From Luscinia megarhynchos (taxonomy: Eukaryota; Chordata; Aves; Passeriformes; Turdidae): DNA of 64,000 bases. The first letter of the stretch is position 1. Every line of letters begins with the position of its first letter. Below the pieces are notes generated by a model, which ran no database searches, was not told where the DNA came from, and saw only the letters and a list, made by a program, of their open reading frames with translations. The DNA lies in contig CM067570.1 in NCBI GenBank assembly GCA_034336665.1, positions 13,189,502 to 13,253,501 on the forward strand, read 5' to 3'. Positions 48,711 through 60,518 of the stretch are shown here, in pieces. The translations under genes were made by a program, and so were the position numbers.

Positions 48711-49708
48711 TAAATTATGCTGGTGGGAATCAAAAGCAGTTTCGAGCAAATCATGCCCCAGGCTCTTCTGGGTCTCCCTCAGGTGTGGGTTTTAGTGTGA
48801 GACAGCCTGAAAGCCATATGGAAATGATAACCAGCTCCTGCATGCACAGTGAACTTGAAATTCCTGTCAGTTTTTTCCCTGGCTTAATGCTGAAGCAAGA
48901 ATATCAATGTCTTTAATTGGTTTCCATGTCCTGCGGGCCCCTGGTATGCAAGAAATGCCTTGAGGACATGAGTACTGATCTATTACAAAAGGTAAGCAAC
49001 AACAACAAAATAAAAGAAATATTAAGAACTGAAGTGCACTGAGTGGTTTGCAGCCATCTTCACTGCTGGTACCAGGTTATGGCTCTTAGTAACATTCTGC
49101 ATTTCAGAAGGCTTCTGATGCACATATCCATTGTCCTGCAACAAGCCGAGTTTCTTGCCTACCTGTTTATTACACCTGTCAATCATGTGTGAAAACTGAT
49201 GCCAGAAAGTAATCTGAAAGTGCTGTTATATCCAATAACAGTGCTAAAGATGAACTCTAAGGCTTAAAGGACTTTGGTGGCAGCACACCATCCACAGCTT
49301 GGTTCACAGAATTTTCCTGTCAGGCTACCTTTCATTAAGTCTTCACCAGCAAAAGAAAATGAGAGAACCCAAACAAACCAGAAAGAAACTAATATTAAAA
49401 TGTGAACTTCTCACAAGAGCTAGAACAAGTCTCCACTTGCACACAAGATTCTTTTATAACCTTGAAGGAAGAGAGGAAGGGGGAGAAATTTAATCAAAGG
49501 ATGTAATTCTCCACTATCTATGCTCTCTTGACTCCTGTTCATATTCCTAGAAAAACAAGATGGGTTTGTACCTACATGAAGAGTTTTGTGTGCAGAGGGT
49601 TGAGCCATACAGGTGCCTTTTAAAATCTCCTGTCAAACTGGAAAAACTGCACCTTGGTGAGAAGGGATTTTTAGAAAAACTTTGATCAGGTGGGGGAAAA
49701 GAATGCTT
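48711..49708. other. Noncoding stretch, nothing recognised
   Basis: Unique sequence between low-complexity DNA and the larger CR1 copy. Contains a small imperfect hairpin-capable word, ctgttat with ataacag, near 49224-49242. Confidence 0.55.
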
Positions 49709-50267
49709 TTACAGAATGACAGAATCATTAGATTAGAAAATACCTCTGAGACCATCGAGTCCAACTATGACCAGACACCACCAAGTCAACCACACCATGG
49801 CCCTGAGTGCCACATCCAGTCTTTCCTTAGACCTCCAGGGAGGGTGGCTCCACCACCTCCCTGGGCAGCTCCACTGCAATGTCTAATCACCCTGTCTGTG
49901 AAGAAATCCTTCCTGATGTCCAACCTAAACCTCCCCTGGTGCAGCTTGGGGCTGTGTGCTCTCATGCTGTCCCTGGCTGCCTCCACTAGCTGCAATCTCC
50001 TTCCATGTGGCTGTGCAGTGGTGAGGTCTGCCCTGAGCCTCCCTCAGCTGCTCCTCGCAGGACTTGTGCTGCAGACCCCTCACAGCTCTGCTGCCCTGCT
50101 CTGAACTCACTCCAGCACCACAGTGTCCTTCTGAGTTGAGGGGCTCAGAAATGGTCACAGCATTAAAGATGTGGCCTTGCCAGTGCTGAGTGCAGGGGGA
50201 CAATCAGGACAATGTCCCTGCTGCCCACACTATTGCTGATACAGGCCAGGTGCCATTGCCTCCTTGG
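49709..50267 (-). mobile_element. CR1 LINE, 3' fragment, antisense, ~560 bp
   Basis: This is the longest CR1 copy here. The left edge, acagaatgacagaatca, is a decayed form of the reverse-complemented terminal octamers. It continues through catcgagtccaac, tgccacatccagtctttcc, tccaccacctccctgggcag, aagaaatccttcctgatgtc, aaacctcccctggtgcagc and, near the right end, cccacactattgctgata and acaggccagg. All are in the order of the bird CR1 3' UTR read antisense. The fragment stops before any reverse-transcriptase region. The 92- and 140-codon frames lying on it at 49682-50203 are by-products of this GC-rich repeat and are not genes. Confidence 0.95.
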
Positions 50268-50496
50268 ACAATTTTTCTAGACTCATCTCTATGTTTACTT
50301 ATATCTGAGCCACTGTGAACAACTTGATACCACAAAACAGGGGAAAAAAGTGGAAAAGGTTTGCATGTTCTAACTACCAACTACTTCTACCTAACTTCAA
50401 TCATAACACCTTTCATCAGCTATACCTAAGGTCATCTAAAGAAATGGATGACAACTTCAGCTGGAAACAAACCAATCAAACTTATCCTATGCAGAG
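50268..50496. other. Unique spacer between two CR1 fragments
   Basis: About 230 bases of ordinary AT-rich sequence separate the truncated 5' side of the minus-strand CR1 from the truncated 5' side of the plus-strand CR1. I see no CR1 words in it. Confidence 0.5.
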
Positions 50497-50555
50497 ACAA
50501 TGACTGGTGATCCTTGTAGATCCCTTCTTACTTAGCATGTTCTATGATTCTATGA
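50497..50555 (+). mobile_element. CR1 LINE, very short 3' end, sense
   Basis: Words gactggtgatccttgtagat, cccttcttac and the terminal gttctatgattctatga match the last ~60 bases of the CR1 3' UTR plus its octamer tail (GGATGATCTTTGTAGGTCCCTTCCAAC ... ATTCTATGATTCTATG). The copy is on the plus strand and truncated almost to its tail. Its 5' edge is approximate. Confidence 0.85.
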
Positions 50556-51202
50556 ACAGCACTAAAATGAGTGGAGTCATTCTTGACTTTAACCTGTGAG
50601 GAGAATTTCCAATAAAATTCCTCCTTTACCTTGTGAGGAAGGAAAAACATTCTCACAGTATCAGTATTAATAGAAACATCCAGCTGGAGAAGTGGGGAGA
50701 TGGGGAAGAATGCCCAGGACCCTCCAAGAAGCTGAACACTGGGCTGACATGGTGCATGTTCACATTTCAGCCTGCTCCATGCTGGAGGCCAGGGCTGCAG
50801 CTGTGATCAGACAGGCAAGATGAGAGTGATGTGCGTATACATCCTGCTGGCAGATGGATTGGTCTCGTTGCTTTAGAGTCTCCAAATTAGGAGCAGTACA
50901 TCCTTCCAGTCCTCAGATTTCCTGTGCTATTAAAAGAAGAGAAGCATCTGAATCTCCCCCATCCTTTCAATAAACCTGCACATCCAGGCTCTGTGATGAC
51001 AGCTTGGAGGCTGCAAACACTCTGGTTAATGCAGTCACCTCCCTGGGGACGCACGCTGCCTCACTCAGAACAGGCTGCAGCTCTTCTCTGCAGGGTGACA
51101 CAGCCTTTACACTCACCTTTATTTTCCAATGTCTTCCCAGTTCCATGCAATTAGGACTGACACAATTAAATTATTAGATTAAATTTATACAGAAATTTCT
51201 TT
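50556..51202. other. Noncoding stretch, nothing recognised
   Basis: A moderately GC-richer interval at about 50690-51110 carries one 76-codon frame without family features, then becomes AT-rich with TTAAATTATTAGATTAAATT words near 51167-51187. Confidence 0.55.
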
Positions 51203-51212
51203 CCCCCCCCCC
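51203..51212. repeat. C10 homopolymer
   Basis: Ten consecutive C, followed by tctacccc. On the minus strand this gives GGGG, a four-base gap and a ten-G run. Confidence 0.85.
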
Positions 51213-51968
51213 TCTACCCCAAGGAAGAGATATATTTAAAATGGTGGCCAGAAATTTTTTCAGCACAGACACACTGCAGATTCTGACAGCAGTTTCAGCA
51301 CCAGCAACTAGTTTCAGGGGTTTTTTTCCCCTAATTGGTTATCATATTGTCATCATGCATTGGTTTCCTGAACTTTCTATCTGGAGGGCAAAATGCAGGC
51401 AAAAAGCTTTAATTCGAAAAAAAAGAAAAAGAAAAATCCAAAATAATGGGTTTGTGGGCACCGACACGATACACTTAAATTTTAATTAATATTGGATATG
51501 TGTCCCCAGAAATTCTGCATGAAATATTTTAAACACATACATATGAATAAGTGTATTTTTTCTTACCTAAGGGCAAAGCTCTCATTTACCTAAATCAGTG
51601 CCTATTGATTTATGGATGATGTTTGTGTCTTTACGTATTACATCAGCTTGGACAGATCCCTTGGCTTTCCTTACTAGGTTCACTGCTTTACCTTGGGAAG
51701 TAAATACTTTGTTCAAATATATGCAAAGGCAACAGCAACACTGCTCAAACACACATGTAATTTGCTCTTCCCATTTGTTTTTAAAACAATACCCCTGTTT
51801 TAGATGCTCATGCAATTTAAATCAGACACACAGGTAAGCTCAGAAATACTCACCTGCATGGAAGGATGGATCACATGGAAAATCCAAGCATGTTTGTAAC
51901 CCAGAGAAAGGTTTGGCCTTGGATTTCGTGAAAACAGCTGAATGTCAGTCTGTCACACCTAATTAACC
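51213..51968. other. AT-rich noncoding stretch, nothing recognised
   Basis: A few homeodomain-type TTAATTAA-like words occur near 51479-51490. Short antisense-overlapping frames near 51582-51837 have no family features. Confidence 0.5.
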
Positions 51969-52112
51969 ATAATAATAACAACTCACACTTCTGAATGCAA
52001 ATTCCATCTGAGTATCCTAAAGGTCTCAGCAAAGATTGACACACCAGCAGTACAAAGACAAACCATGACATTTTCTTAAAGCATGGGGAGAAACTGAGGC
52101 AGGAGGAGCAGC
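51969..52112 (-). mobile_element. MIR-like SINE relic (weak)
   Basis: The plus strand starts with aataataacaactcacactt and ends with agcatggggagaaactgaggcagg, about 110 bases apart. These resemble the two ends of the reverse-complemented MIR 3' half (AATAACAACAATTATTGAGCGCTT and CCATTTTACAGATGAGGAAACTGAGGCA). The sequence between them is too diverged to follow, so chance or another family remains possible. Confidence 0.4.
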
Positions 52113-52734
52113 AAGAGTGGAGAAGGACTCCAGACATTGCCCAGAGGAGGGAGCAGACAGGTGGGAAACTGGAGATATTACAAGGGCAGCCTTGGGGTAG
52201 CCAAGGCAGCATCAAGCATGACTGGGGAAGGATTTCTTGCTATTCTGTGGGGGTTTATGTTTAAATCAGAACCAGATCTTGTGTAAAGCAGTACTAAATT
52301 AAATGGTACTACACTGATGTGCACAATTTAGTCCAGTTGTCCACTAAATATCAGCAGAGATTGGCAGAGCTGGTTTTTGATCTGCTTCATTCTTTCCAAA
52401 TGCTGCAGATATCCTTTGCTTTAAAAAAAGGTGCAACCAAAAGCAAATTCAGCAATAACTTTCACTAACTTGACTCTAATTGAACTGTCGTGTGTGTAGC
52501 CATTCTAGAGAAATGGTGATTCCTGCAATCAGCTGAAAAGAAAGAGGCTGCAGGAAAAATAAACAAAGACACAGATAAGAAGATTTTATTCAGCTTTATT
52601 TGACAAGTTTTATTACACTGAGAAAACATAACATATCTAATCTCTTTGCAGCTGTTGCAGCCCTTCAGCCTTTATTACTTAAATCCTATTAGATATAAAA
52701 TTGTTTCTATTTGTCAATGGCATGATATCTTCTT
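52113..52734. other. Noncoding stretch, nothing recognised
   Basis: Unique sequence. Oppositely oriented AATAAA-type words near 52580-52610 have no attached transcript evidence. Confidence 0.5.
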
Positions 52735-52752
52735 TTATTATTATTATTATTA
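52735..52752 (+). repeat. (TTA)6 microsatellite
   Basis: Six uninterrupted TTA units, followed by TCATCA. Confidence 0.85.
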
Positions 52753-55367
52753 TCATCAGAGTCTTCCAGGTATGGCCATGAACATAATTTCTTGTCTATC
52801 TTCTTACCAATAGTTAAGGTTACCCTATGATATTTGCCTGTTTAAATGGCCTACTTTTCAAAAGTCCTGGAGAGCTGTGTGTATTGTTAGGATACATGCA
52901 GTGGCACTAAATAAAGCTCAGCAAATAATGGAAACCTGTGCAAATGAACCAGTATAGCTAATTATTTCAATTATGGATGCTGAAATTCCAGCTGGGTTGA
53001 GTTCAGCTGTATGCTTACCCACTTGAAGAATTTGAAGCAAAGCCTTTCATCACTGTACACAGCTTTTTAAATTTGTCATTGTAAAGCTTTAATTCTTCAT
53101 TTTTCAGAGAAGGATGAAGGACATTCTTTTTCTTACAGGAATTCCCATTATTGCAAATGCATATCACTCACAGTGTTTCTTTCTCTACCTGTCCCTAGGA
53201 TAACCCACTCCTGTGATTCACCATTTAGGAGAAAGAAAAGGACATTCCCACATGATGTCCCATGGAAGGCTGGTGGCTCATGGAAAGCCATGGCAGGACA
53301 TCACCTGGCTGCACTTCCCACAAGGAATGCATATGTCATTTCCACAAGGACACCATTTCGTTTTTGAGGCAAAAGGTTTTACTTGCTGGAAAAATGATTT
53401 TTCAGACAATGAAAATTGTAACATGTTGATATCAAAATTATTTTGCAGCTGTTTTTAACAGGTGGGTTTTGACCAGATGTTCTTGCAGCATCTGCAGGCT
53501 AGGGTAGAACAACAGTGGAAGAAAACATAAGGCAAAGGTGTTTTGTCTAGAAACTTCCAGCGGAATAGAATATATCATTATCATCCCCTGGATGCCTGCT
53601 CTTGCTTGCACTGGAAGCAACATATTCATCCCATTAAAAAGGGCACTTTCATGCTGAACAAAATTAGTATTTGAGACTGCCAGTGCCATAAAAATTTAAC
53701 AAATGAGTAAGACACTGATTTTGAATGCATAACAATAAGGAGGGGGAGTTGTTTTCCCTTTTGCCAATTGTTTTTTATTGTTATTGTAATCTCTCTCTCT
53801 TTTTATTAGTTTAATTTTCTTTTGTGCAATTTTGTTTTTATGGAGCAGATTCATCCCTGCTGCACCTCTGGTGGAATTTCAGAAGAGGCAAGGACATACT
53901 TTTCTGCTGTCAAAAGATAAGGAAAATGTTAATTTCTTTCTCAAAGTTGCCATATTTAGATACTACAGGAAATTTTTTCTGCAGTTTCTCTCCACTTATC
54001 TAACTATAATAATGATGGTAAAAAACTGCTCATGATCTGCTTGCTTATCAAATGTGCTGGTTTTCTAACTGCATATTTTAGCATGCTGAAATGTGAGAGG
54101 CATTAATTTTGGGCAGCAATATGTATGGAAATGGACTGCAAAGTTCAAGAGCTGGGAGTTGCTTCTTCAAGCAGTAACAAGACACTGGGTGGCAGCTGAT
54201 CTTTGGGAGGAAAAAGCTTCTTGCTTCTCGTTTCTAGCACAATCTTGCAAAGGACCTCTGTTGAGCTAGTGACTGACTGGAAATCTGGGCAGCAGAGCAT
54301 TGGGAGCTGATGAGATCACAGACAGCAGGCTGAAATACATCCAGAACCAATCATATCTTCCAAGAGGTTAAAAATAGATAGAGCCAAGAGTAGTTAGGCA
54401 TATGTTTTGGAGAAGTGAAGGTGTATAATACAAAGTGAGGAATAAAAATGCTGTGCTACCTCATATTTGGAAAAATGTGGGTTTGCAGTGGTGGATTTAA
54501 AAGTTTGGAGTGTTGGTTTTTGGAGATGCAGGTCCTGAAAGTGTAGTGTGAGGAAGATCTTATCCAGGTGGAGATTTCCTTAAACGAAGGGTTGTGAGGT
54601 CTCTCCCTCCATAAGGCTCTTTATCTCAGAGAATGTAGGTAAATACATGACAAATATATCTCACACCTGAAAACTTATTTTAAGGATGTCTTTTAGTGAC
54701 AAATTGGATCACTGCCTGCAGGCTGAATTTCTGAAATTCTTATTTGATTCAGCTTTGGCAAAAGGAAGTCCTAGGGCTGACTACAGAAAGGCATGAAAAT
54801 GCAGATACAACCTGATCTGAACTGTTGAAGGAGAAAAATCTCTTCAATCTACAGATCAGGTCTAATTAAAAAAAAAACTTGTACATCTAAAACTGGACTG
54901 GAAGGACATCTCAATTTCTAAGTCTTACAGTATAGTATAACACTAGTTAGCAATCCAGTTTAGCAGCATCTGATCTCATCTGACATTTGTATTTTTGATC
55001 CAAAAATTCCTAGGACAGGTTTTTAATAAGCCATGACCATAGAGGCTGTTTGTTTGCTTTCCAGTCTGCATGCAAGGAAAGCCTGGGGTATCCCTAAAGT
55101 ACAAAGACTCATCTTTACCACAGAACCATCTGCCACAGCAAGAAGTCAGGCCCTTTGCCCTGGAGGGTGTCCCACCACTGTGAGGGAAGGAGAGAAAGTC
55201 ATCCAACACCCAGGAATAAATTCAGCAATATGAGATCCTTCAATGTACTGAAGGAAGAACACAACTCTAGTTGTGTCAGAGCCATTGTCAGAGCACTACA
55301 TGTAGGAGGGTATACCAAAGGCAACTGAGTTATACAGGCATTTTTAAAATTATTTCTATTTATGTAT
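52753..55367. other. Noncoding stretch, nothing recognised
   Basis: Contains a short TC run near 53791-53801. The interval at about 54175-54500 has a polyadenylation-like AATAAA and mixed composition that could suggest an old LTR, but I found no matching TG...CA ends or second copy. No exon was recognised. Confidence 0.5.
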
Positions 55368-55413
55368 ATCTCTTATAAATCCAGCAAATAATCTCTTATA
55401 AATCCAGCAAATA
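55368..55413. repeat. Perfect 23-bp tandem duplication
   Basis: The 23-base unit beginning atctcttataaatcc and ending agcaaata is present at 55368-55390 and 55391-55413 with no difference. Perfect identity means it is recent or an assembly artefact; the flanks are ordinary AT-rich DNA. Confidence 0.92.
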
Positions 55414-56215
55414 TGAATGTGAAGTAGATTCACAGTTTCTAGACCACTGAGACATGCTCTTGCTTGCTTTGCTCTCCATCCATTTGCATCTGGGCTGTCT
55501 GTTGTTGGGCTTAGAGACCCCAGCAAGTGAGATCAGATAAACGTAACCTTCCCAAAATGACAGTGCTCATCACACGTGGCTGCCAGCCACAGAGTGTGTA
55601 GTGAGGGCCTGAAGCCCTCAGTCTGTTACAAAAAGCAGAGGGATTTCTTCTACCAGCACTTTTAGTGACTCAGTCTCACTATTTTTTGTGCTCAGCTGCA
55701 CATACTAAAACTAGTTTCCAATTAATGAGTGATGAGCTTTTATTAGACTCCTCAACACTGTAGTCGTGTTTTTGAGCACACCTGAAATTTGATCATATAA
55801 ATAGCTCTATCCTCCAAAGGTGAGCACTGTAATAAAACCATGTCACAATCTAGGCCACAGGAAGACGATAATATCTAAGAACTTTCTTGAGATTAAAAAC
55901 AAGTACAGCAAGAATTTTTTTCGGTTTTGTATAAAATGATATAAACATATTGGGCATTAGGAGAAACAAAAATTTATGCATTGGAGTATTATTCTTAGCA
56001 TTATTAAAACCCACCACATTTTTTCTTTGATGTTTGAAGCATTGCACTCATTTATGTTTATAATTTATCATTCAGACTTTCAGTCTTGAAAAATAAAATA
56101 AGTGAGGAGTACTCCAAGGATACAACATGTTGTCAACAATCTTAAATGGGACATTAAATAATTATATGCTATTTAGCACCAATAAAATACAGTCCAAGCA
56201 TTAACCAACAAATCT
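55414..56215. other. AT-rich noncoding stretch, nothing recognised
   Basis: Frames up to 65 codons only, and no repeats noted. Confidence 0.55.
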
Positions 56216-56270
56216 TTGCAACACTTCTGTAGGACAGAAACTCCATCCCCACTTTGCAGATAGAACATTA
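56216..56270 (-). mobile_element. MIR-like SINE relic (weak, short)
   Basis: Plus-strand aacacttctgtaggacag and ccatccccactttgcagata follow the reverse-complement MIR words AACAACCCTATGAGGTAG and ATCCCCATTTTACAGATG in order and with similar spacing. Only about 50 bases are alignable by eye. Confidence 0.4.
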
Positions 56271-57397
56271 AAAAGAAAGCAAAATCTTTATTGTTCTATA
56301 ATAACTATGACCAAATGATTATGTTGTGAATCATTCATTCCACTTTCCTTACACAAAGCAAAATAAAAGAATTATAAATGGTTTATGCTAAAAACAAAAC
56401 TTTAAAATCTTCACTTCTGAACAAAAGACTGCTTTTTGTCCAGTGCTGGATTTAGGCTAGAAAAATCTGCATGAAAGGAGCATATGTTGTCAAAGATTAT
56501 GCGCTCAGAATGGTGATGGGCTTTGCAGAAACTGGAGCGCTGCTTCTGAAATGAACCAAATGTAACCCATCAAAATAACCTAATTAATTTAGTAAGATTT
56601 AATAGCAAATAATTTCACTCATCTCTGGAGGATTTGCAAAGCTGGCAGGTGAGACATAATTATACTGAACCAAGGCTTGCAGGGAAAGACCAGAGCCATC
56701 TCCATCTCGGGCATCTTAAACTGCTCATGAAGTATTTCTGAGCTCTGGTTCCTGTTAATGCTCCATCTAACATTGAACATTTTTTTACAGACACTACCAA
56801 AGTGGGTAATTTATGATTAATATGAGTATTGGATAACTGAGGATTCCTCAAATCTATGCTCTGTGCAGCAGGATCTATTTCACCTTTCCCATTTATGTTA
56901 TGGCAATGTACTCAAGACTGGCATAAACTTCTCCAGATTTTTATTTTGTTTTCAGCCAGAGCAGCTCCTTGGCCTGACTCATCAGTGACCTACACCAGTT
57001 CTGGAGTGGCAAAAAGCAAACAAAGAAACGGATAGCCTGGGATGGAAGGAGAAGCAGCAGCATCCATCTCAAGAATAGTTTGGATTACAACTGTGGTAAA
57101 TCCAATGCAAATCCCAGTAATTGCATCTGTCCACCAAATAAACAAAACAACACAGAAAAAGGCTGAAGGAAAATAAAACTGGCCAACAGTAAAATATCAG
57201 TTCATTGATAGCTAAGAAAAGAAAATTATATCTCTCATCTCTATAATTCAGTCCTAATGAGCAGACACTCTGAAGAAACTGAATATTAGATGATTTTTGA
57301 TTACTCATCAATTAGTCAAAAGCATGGGCTGGTTCATTAATTTTTCAGCCAAAAGGGGTTGTAGAAGTGTTACCATAAACACACATGTTAATCTTAT
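56271..57397. other. Noncoding stretch, nothing recognised
   Basis: AT-rich unique DNA with frames below 81 codons. No RNA gene or element was recognised. Confidence 0.55.
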
Positions 57398-57462
57398 GAT
57401 CTGATTCAGCAAAAGGAACCCCAGTGAACTCAGTGGGGAAAGGGTTTGGCTAAGGCTCAAAA
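57398..57462 (+). repeat. Possible ancient amniote repeat fragment
   Basis: The phrases gatctgattcagcaaaa and ccagtgaactcagtgggg resemble the CTGATTCAGCAAAGC ... CATTGAAGTCAATGGG layout of an abundant palindromic repeat that I recall from turtles and crocodilians. The spacing is shorter than in full copies, so this would be a deleted relic. No family name is assigned. Confidence 0.35.
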
Positions 57463-57601
57463 CTAGTATTTTGTGGTTTAGAAAGCTGCCAAACAAAAAA
57501 GAAATTTCTGAAAAGCCAACAAGATATTTAATATTTATCACTTCAGTGAAAGCCAAGGGATTTGTTTTCACTCAATTTGACAATCACACCAACCCAATTC
57601 T

Positions 57602-57672
57602 TTTTCTGTTACACATATACCTACATATGCATGTATATATATGAACCTATACATAATATATATCTAATATGT
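57602..57672. repeat. AT/CA alternating low-complexity stretch
   Basis: Alternating pyrimidine-purine words (catatac, gcatgtatatatatg, ataatatatatc) without a strict period. Followed by T-rich DNA to about 57725. Confidence 0.6.
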
Positions 57673-58120
57673 ACCTAACTGCTCCTTTTTTTTCCATTTT
57701 TTTAACTTTTTAAAATATTTTTTTAATGTCTTACAGAAAAGAAACACAGAAAAAAAGCACAGAAAAAGCCCTGCCTTTTTGTATCGGTCAAACCTGCTTT
57801 GCAGTGGATGGTGTCTGAATTCAGCCAGCCTTGTCAACTACTCTGCTCTTAATTAGACTCTTCATCTGAGTACAGTTTCAACATGTCAGCAAGGGATTTC
57901 AAAGCCGGGAATGGCAGAATAATTATTGATCCTTTAAATAACTTACATTCTGGTACACTAGCTATAGTAGGAAAACCAGGAAAAATATAATAGACACAGA
58001 TTACCCTGCCAATTTTCAATGCTGAGAATGACACCAGTCATCTATTCAGTTTGCCTTTGGCTTCATTTGTGATCCTTGATGTGGCAAACTGTGGAAGCTT
58101 TAGGCATATACACCTTCCTA
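57673..58120. other. Noncoding stretch, nothing recognised
   Basis: T-rich, then mixed unique DNA with no structure I can name. Confidence 0.5.
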
Positions 58121-58195
58121 ACTCTTTTTACAGGTAGAAGGCAAGCCCTGAGAGATTAAAGGCTTTTGAAACCCAGCTCAGGAGCACAAGGAGGT
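58121..58195 (-). mobile_element. MIR-like SINE relic (weak)
   Basis: Plus-strand ctttttacaggtagaag, ccctgagagattaaag and acccagctcaggag follow the reverse-complement MIR order (TTTTACAGATGAGG, CACAGAGAGGTTAAGT, CACACAGCTAGTAAG). Divergence is high, so the call is tentative. Confidence 0.4.
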
Positions 58196-60465
58196 TTTAT
58201 CCACTGGTTATCACACCCAAGCACTCTAAAGGACTGTGGGCCTACAGGATGGACACCAAAGGAGTAAACATATTGCTTTATGCTACCCTTGGAGCTGGGC
58301 TTACATCAGTGTGTAAAATGAAGATTTCACAAAACATGTTGGGCACATCCTGTCTGCTCCAACAGAGATGCACAGGCAGGGCAGGGTGGGCTCTGAGCAC
58401 AGGAAGGTCAGCACTGCACCAGTTTGCTTCTGTTCACAGAAACCAGAGCTCCAAGCACCACATTTCTGATGACCAAGAGGGTCCAGCTTTACACAAAATT
58501 ATATTTGGATTTTTAAGTCTAGTTTGACTCTGGACCTGTCATATGTAGCTACCTTGGCCTGGTTTACAAGCACGCTGGCTTCACATGAAAATAGGTGTCT
58601 ATTAGATCACACATTCTGCAATGTCCACTGAGAATACTGTCCCCCAGTTTTAACCATTCAAACACATTATTACTCATCCTACTGCATTTTTCACTAAAAA
58701 ACCAAGCAATACCTTTTTTATTATTCTCCCCAAATGTTTTGTTCTTTTCTTATAGAAAATTCAGATTTTATGACAAAGCTTTGATTTCTGGCTGAAGGCC
58801 ACCTCTCTCTCAGCTGTGCAACACAGAGTAACAAAAACTAAACAACTTTCCCACATTATCCTTTTCTGAGAGAATTTTCACAAGCATACTTTACTCATGC
58901 AAGATAATATGAAGTAGTAAATGCAAGTGCCTGAAATATTTTGCCACTCAATAAACTGTCTCTAAAACTAGTTAGTTTGCTTTATTTCTTTAATATTGAC
59001 CCAACTGTAGCTGAATTTACGGGGCCAGCAGGAAGGGATGACTGTCACACTGAAGCCTGCATCCCTTCTATACACACACATATGGTTTTAGAAAATCCTT
59101 CCTGGAAAAAGAATTAGAAGATGAACTAAAAGTGGCCATGCCAGCAAGCTGGAAGAGAAAATAAATCCGTGACACGAGCTATGTATGAGCACACACTGGC
59201 AGAGAGTTATAAAAAGTATTTCTTTCAATGTGAGAAGTAATTATGGAGGCAGAATGAAAACTGGTGGGGTACTGACTGACCTTCGTGTGCAGTAAATAGG
59301 AGGCTGCCAGCAATGTGTTTGCTGTCAAGATTCAGTGCAATAAAACACTGAGGTGGGGAGGGAATTTTATTCCTCACTGAAGACACACCTGTCTGTATTT
59401 TGCAAATATTCAAGCTAGGAACAAAGCCTCCTGGATAGAACATATTAAAGAACCCATCACCCCTGCAGAAATTTCACTGACAAAAGTGCACAACCCAGCA
59501 GAAAGCATCAGCTTCTTCCATTACACAATACAGCATTTTAACAGCAAGGCTGTTATCAGTTTAAGCTCCATAAGGAAAAGCATTATATACACTTAACAAT
59601 TCAGGAGGAACTGGTGCAATCAGATGATGACTGCTCAGATTTCAGCCTTTCCTCTTCTGAAATTTTCAAAACAGCAACAATTCAGCAATCCCCAAATGAC
59701 TGTCTCTCTCAGAAGGCATGAATGAGAATTATGATAAGACCCCAAGTAAGCCCTTCCCTTTGAAAGGGTTTGTCACTAATATAAAAAATACTTTGCCATT
59801 TTCTATCACAGTAATTTGCACTCTAGATATGTTTGGGTATAATTTCACTTCAGACCCTGCAGCAGATGTCAAGCAAACACAATGTATTGTCTGTGAAAGG
59901 TTCCTTTATGTTCACCTCTACCCATATTAACATTTTAAAAAAATTACTGGGCTTGATAGGAGCTTTCTGACTAATAACCAACTTCTTAATCTTTCCCAGT
60001 AGGTGGAGAGAGTTTCAATTGCAAATACATAATCAAATATCCTGATATGTAGGAAAGTGCATTACCTAAGGGTGAAGGTCTGTAAAAAACCAGTCAGGTC
60101 AGTAACAGTGATCATCCAGTGACATTGGTTCAGCCCTGAAATTATCATGTCACCTCCTGGGGGTAGCTGGATTTATCTTAGGAGTTTCTCCATTTAAATA
60201 TATCCCAGTCCTTGCTCTGCTTGGTTTGCAGAGTCTGAGATCATCATTTAAGTAGAATGTCTTCAGGCTTGTTGTGACTCCAAAAAGCCCTCAGGGAGGA
60301 GGTGAACTGAAAAAGAGGTCATTTACAGAGCATCTTCGCTAGGCTCTCCTCAAGAGAAATTTGCGGACAAGTTTTATTTGAGTGTTAATATTAATATGCA
60401 ACATGGCTAACTAGCACTGTGAGGCTTGGGTTACATAAAGATGAAAACTCAACTATCTAGCAACA
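58196..60465. other. Noncoding stretch, nothing recognised
   Basis: Mostly AT-rich with one GC-richer patch at 58340-58470 that hosts a 92-codon frame lacking domains. No exon, RNA gene or transposon was recognised. Confidence 0.55.
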
Positions 60466-60518
60466 TTTTGTTCTTTTTGTTTTGGTTTTTTTTTGTTTTT
60501 TTTTTTTTTTTTTTTTTT
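60466..60518. repeat. T-rich tract ending in 23 T
   Basis: Interrupted T runs lead to 23 consecutive T at 60496-60518. Read on the minus strand this is a poly(A), but the sequence before it (60519 onwards, reversed) has no AATAAA and resembles no gene, so a processed retrocopy is not supported. It also extends an open frame artificially as a run of phenylalanine codons. Confidence 0.85.

Noticed and set aside
49682..50203. 140-codon plus and 92-codon minus frames
   Set aside because: They fall on the CR1 3' untranslated fragment, which does not encode protein.
54175..54500. Possible solo LTR
   Set aside because: An AATAAA-like word is present, but no TG...CA termini, target duplication or second copy could be found.
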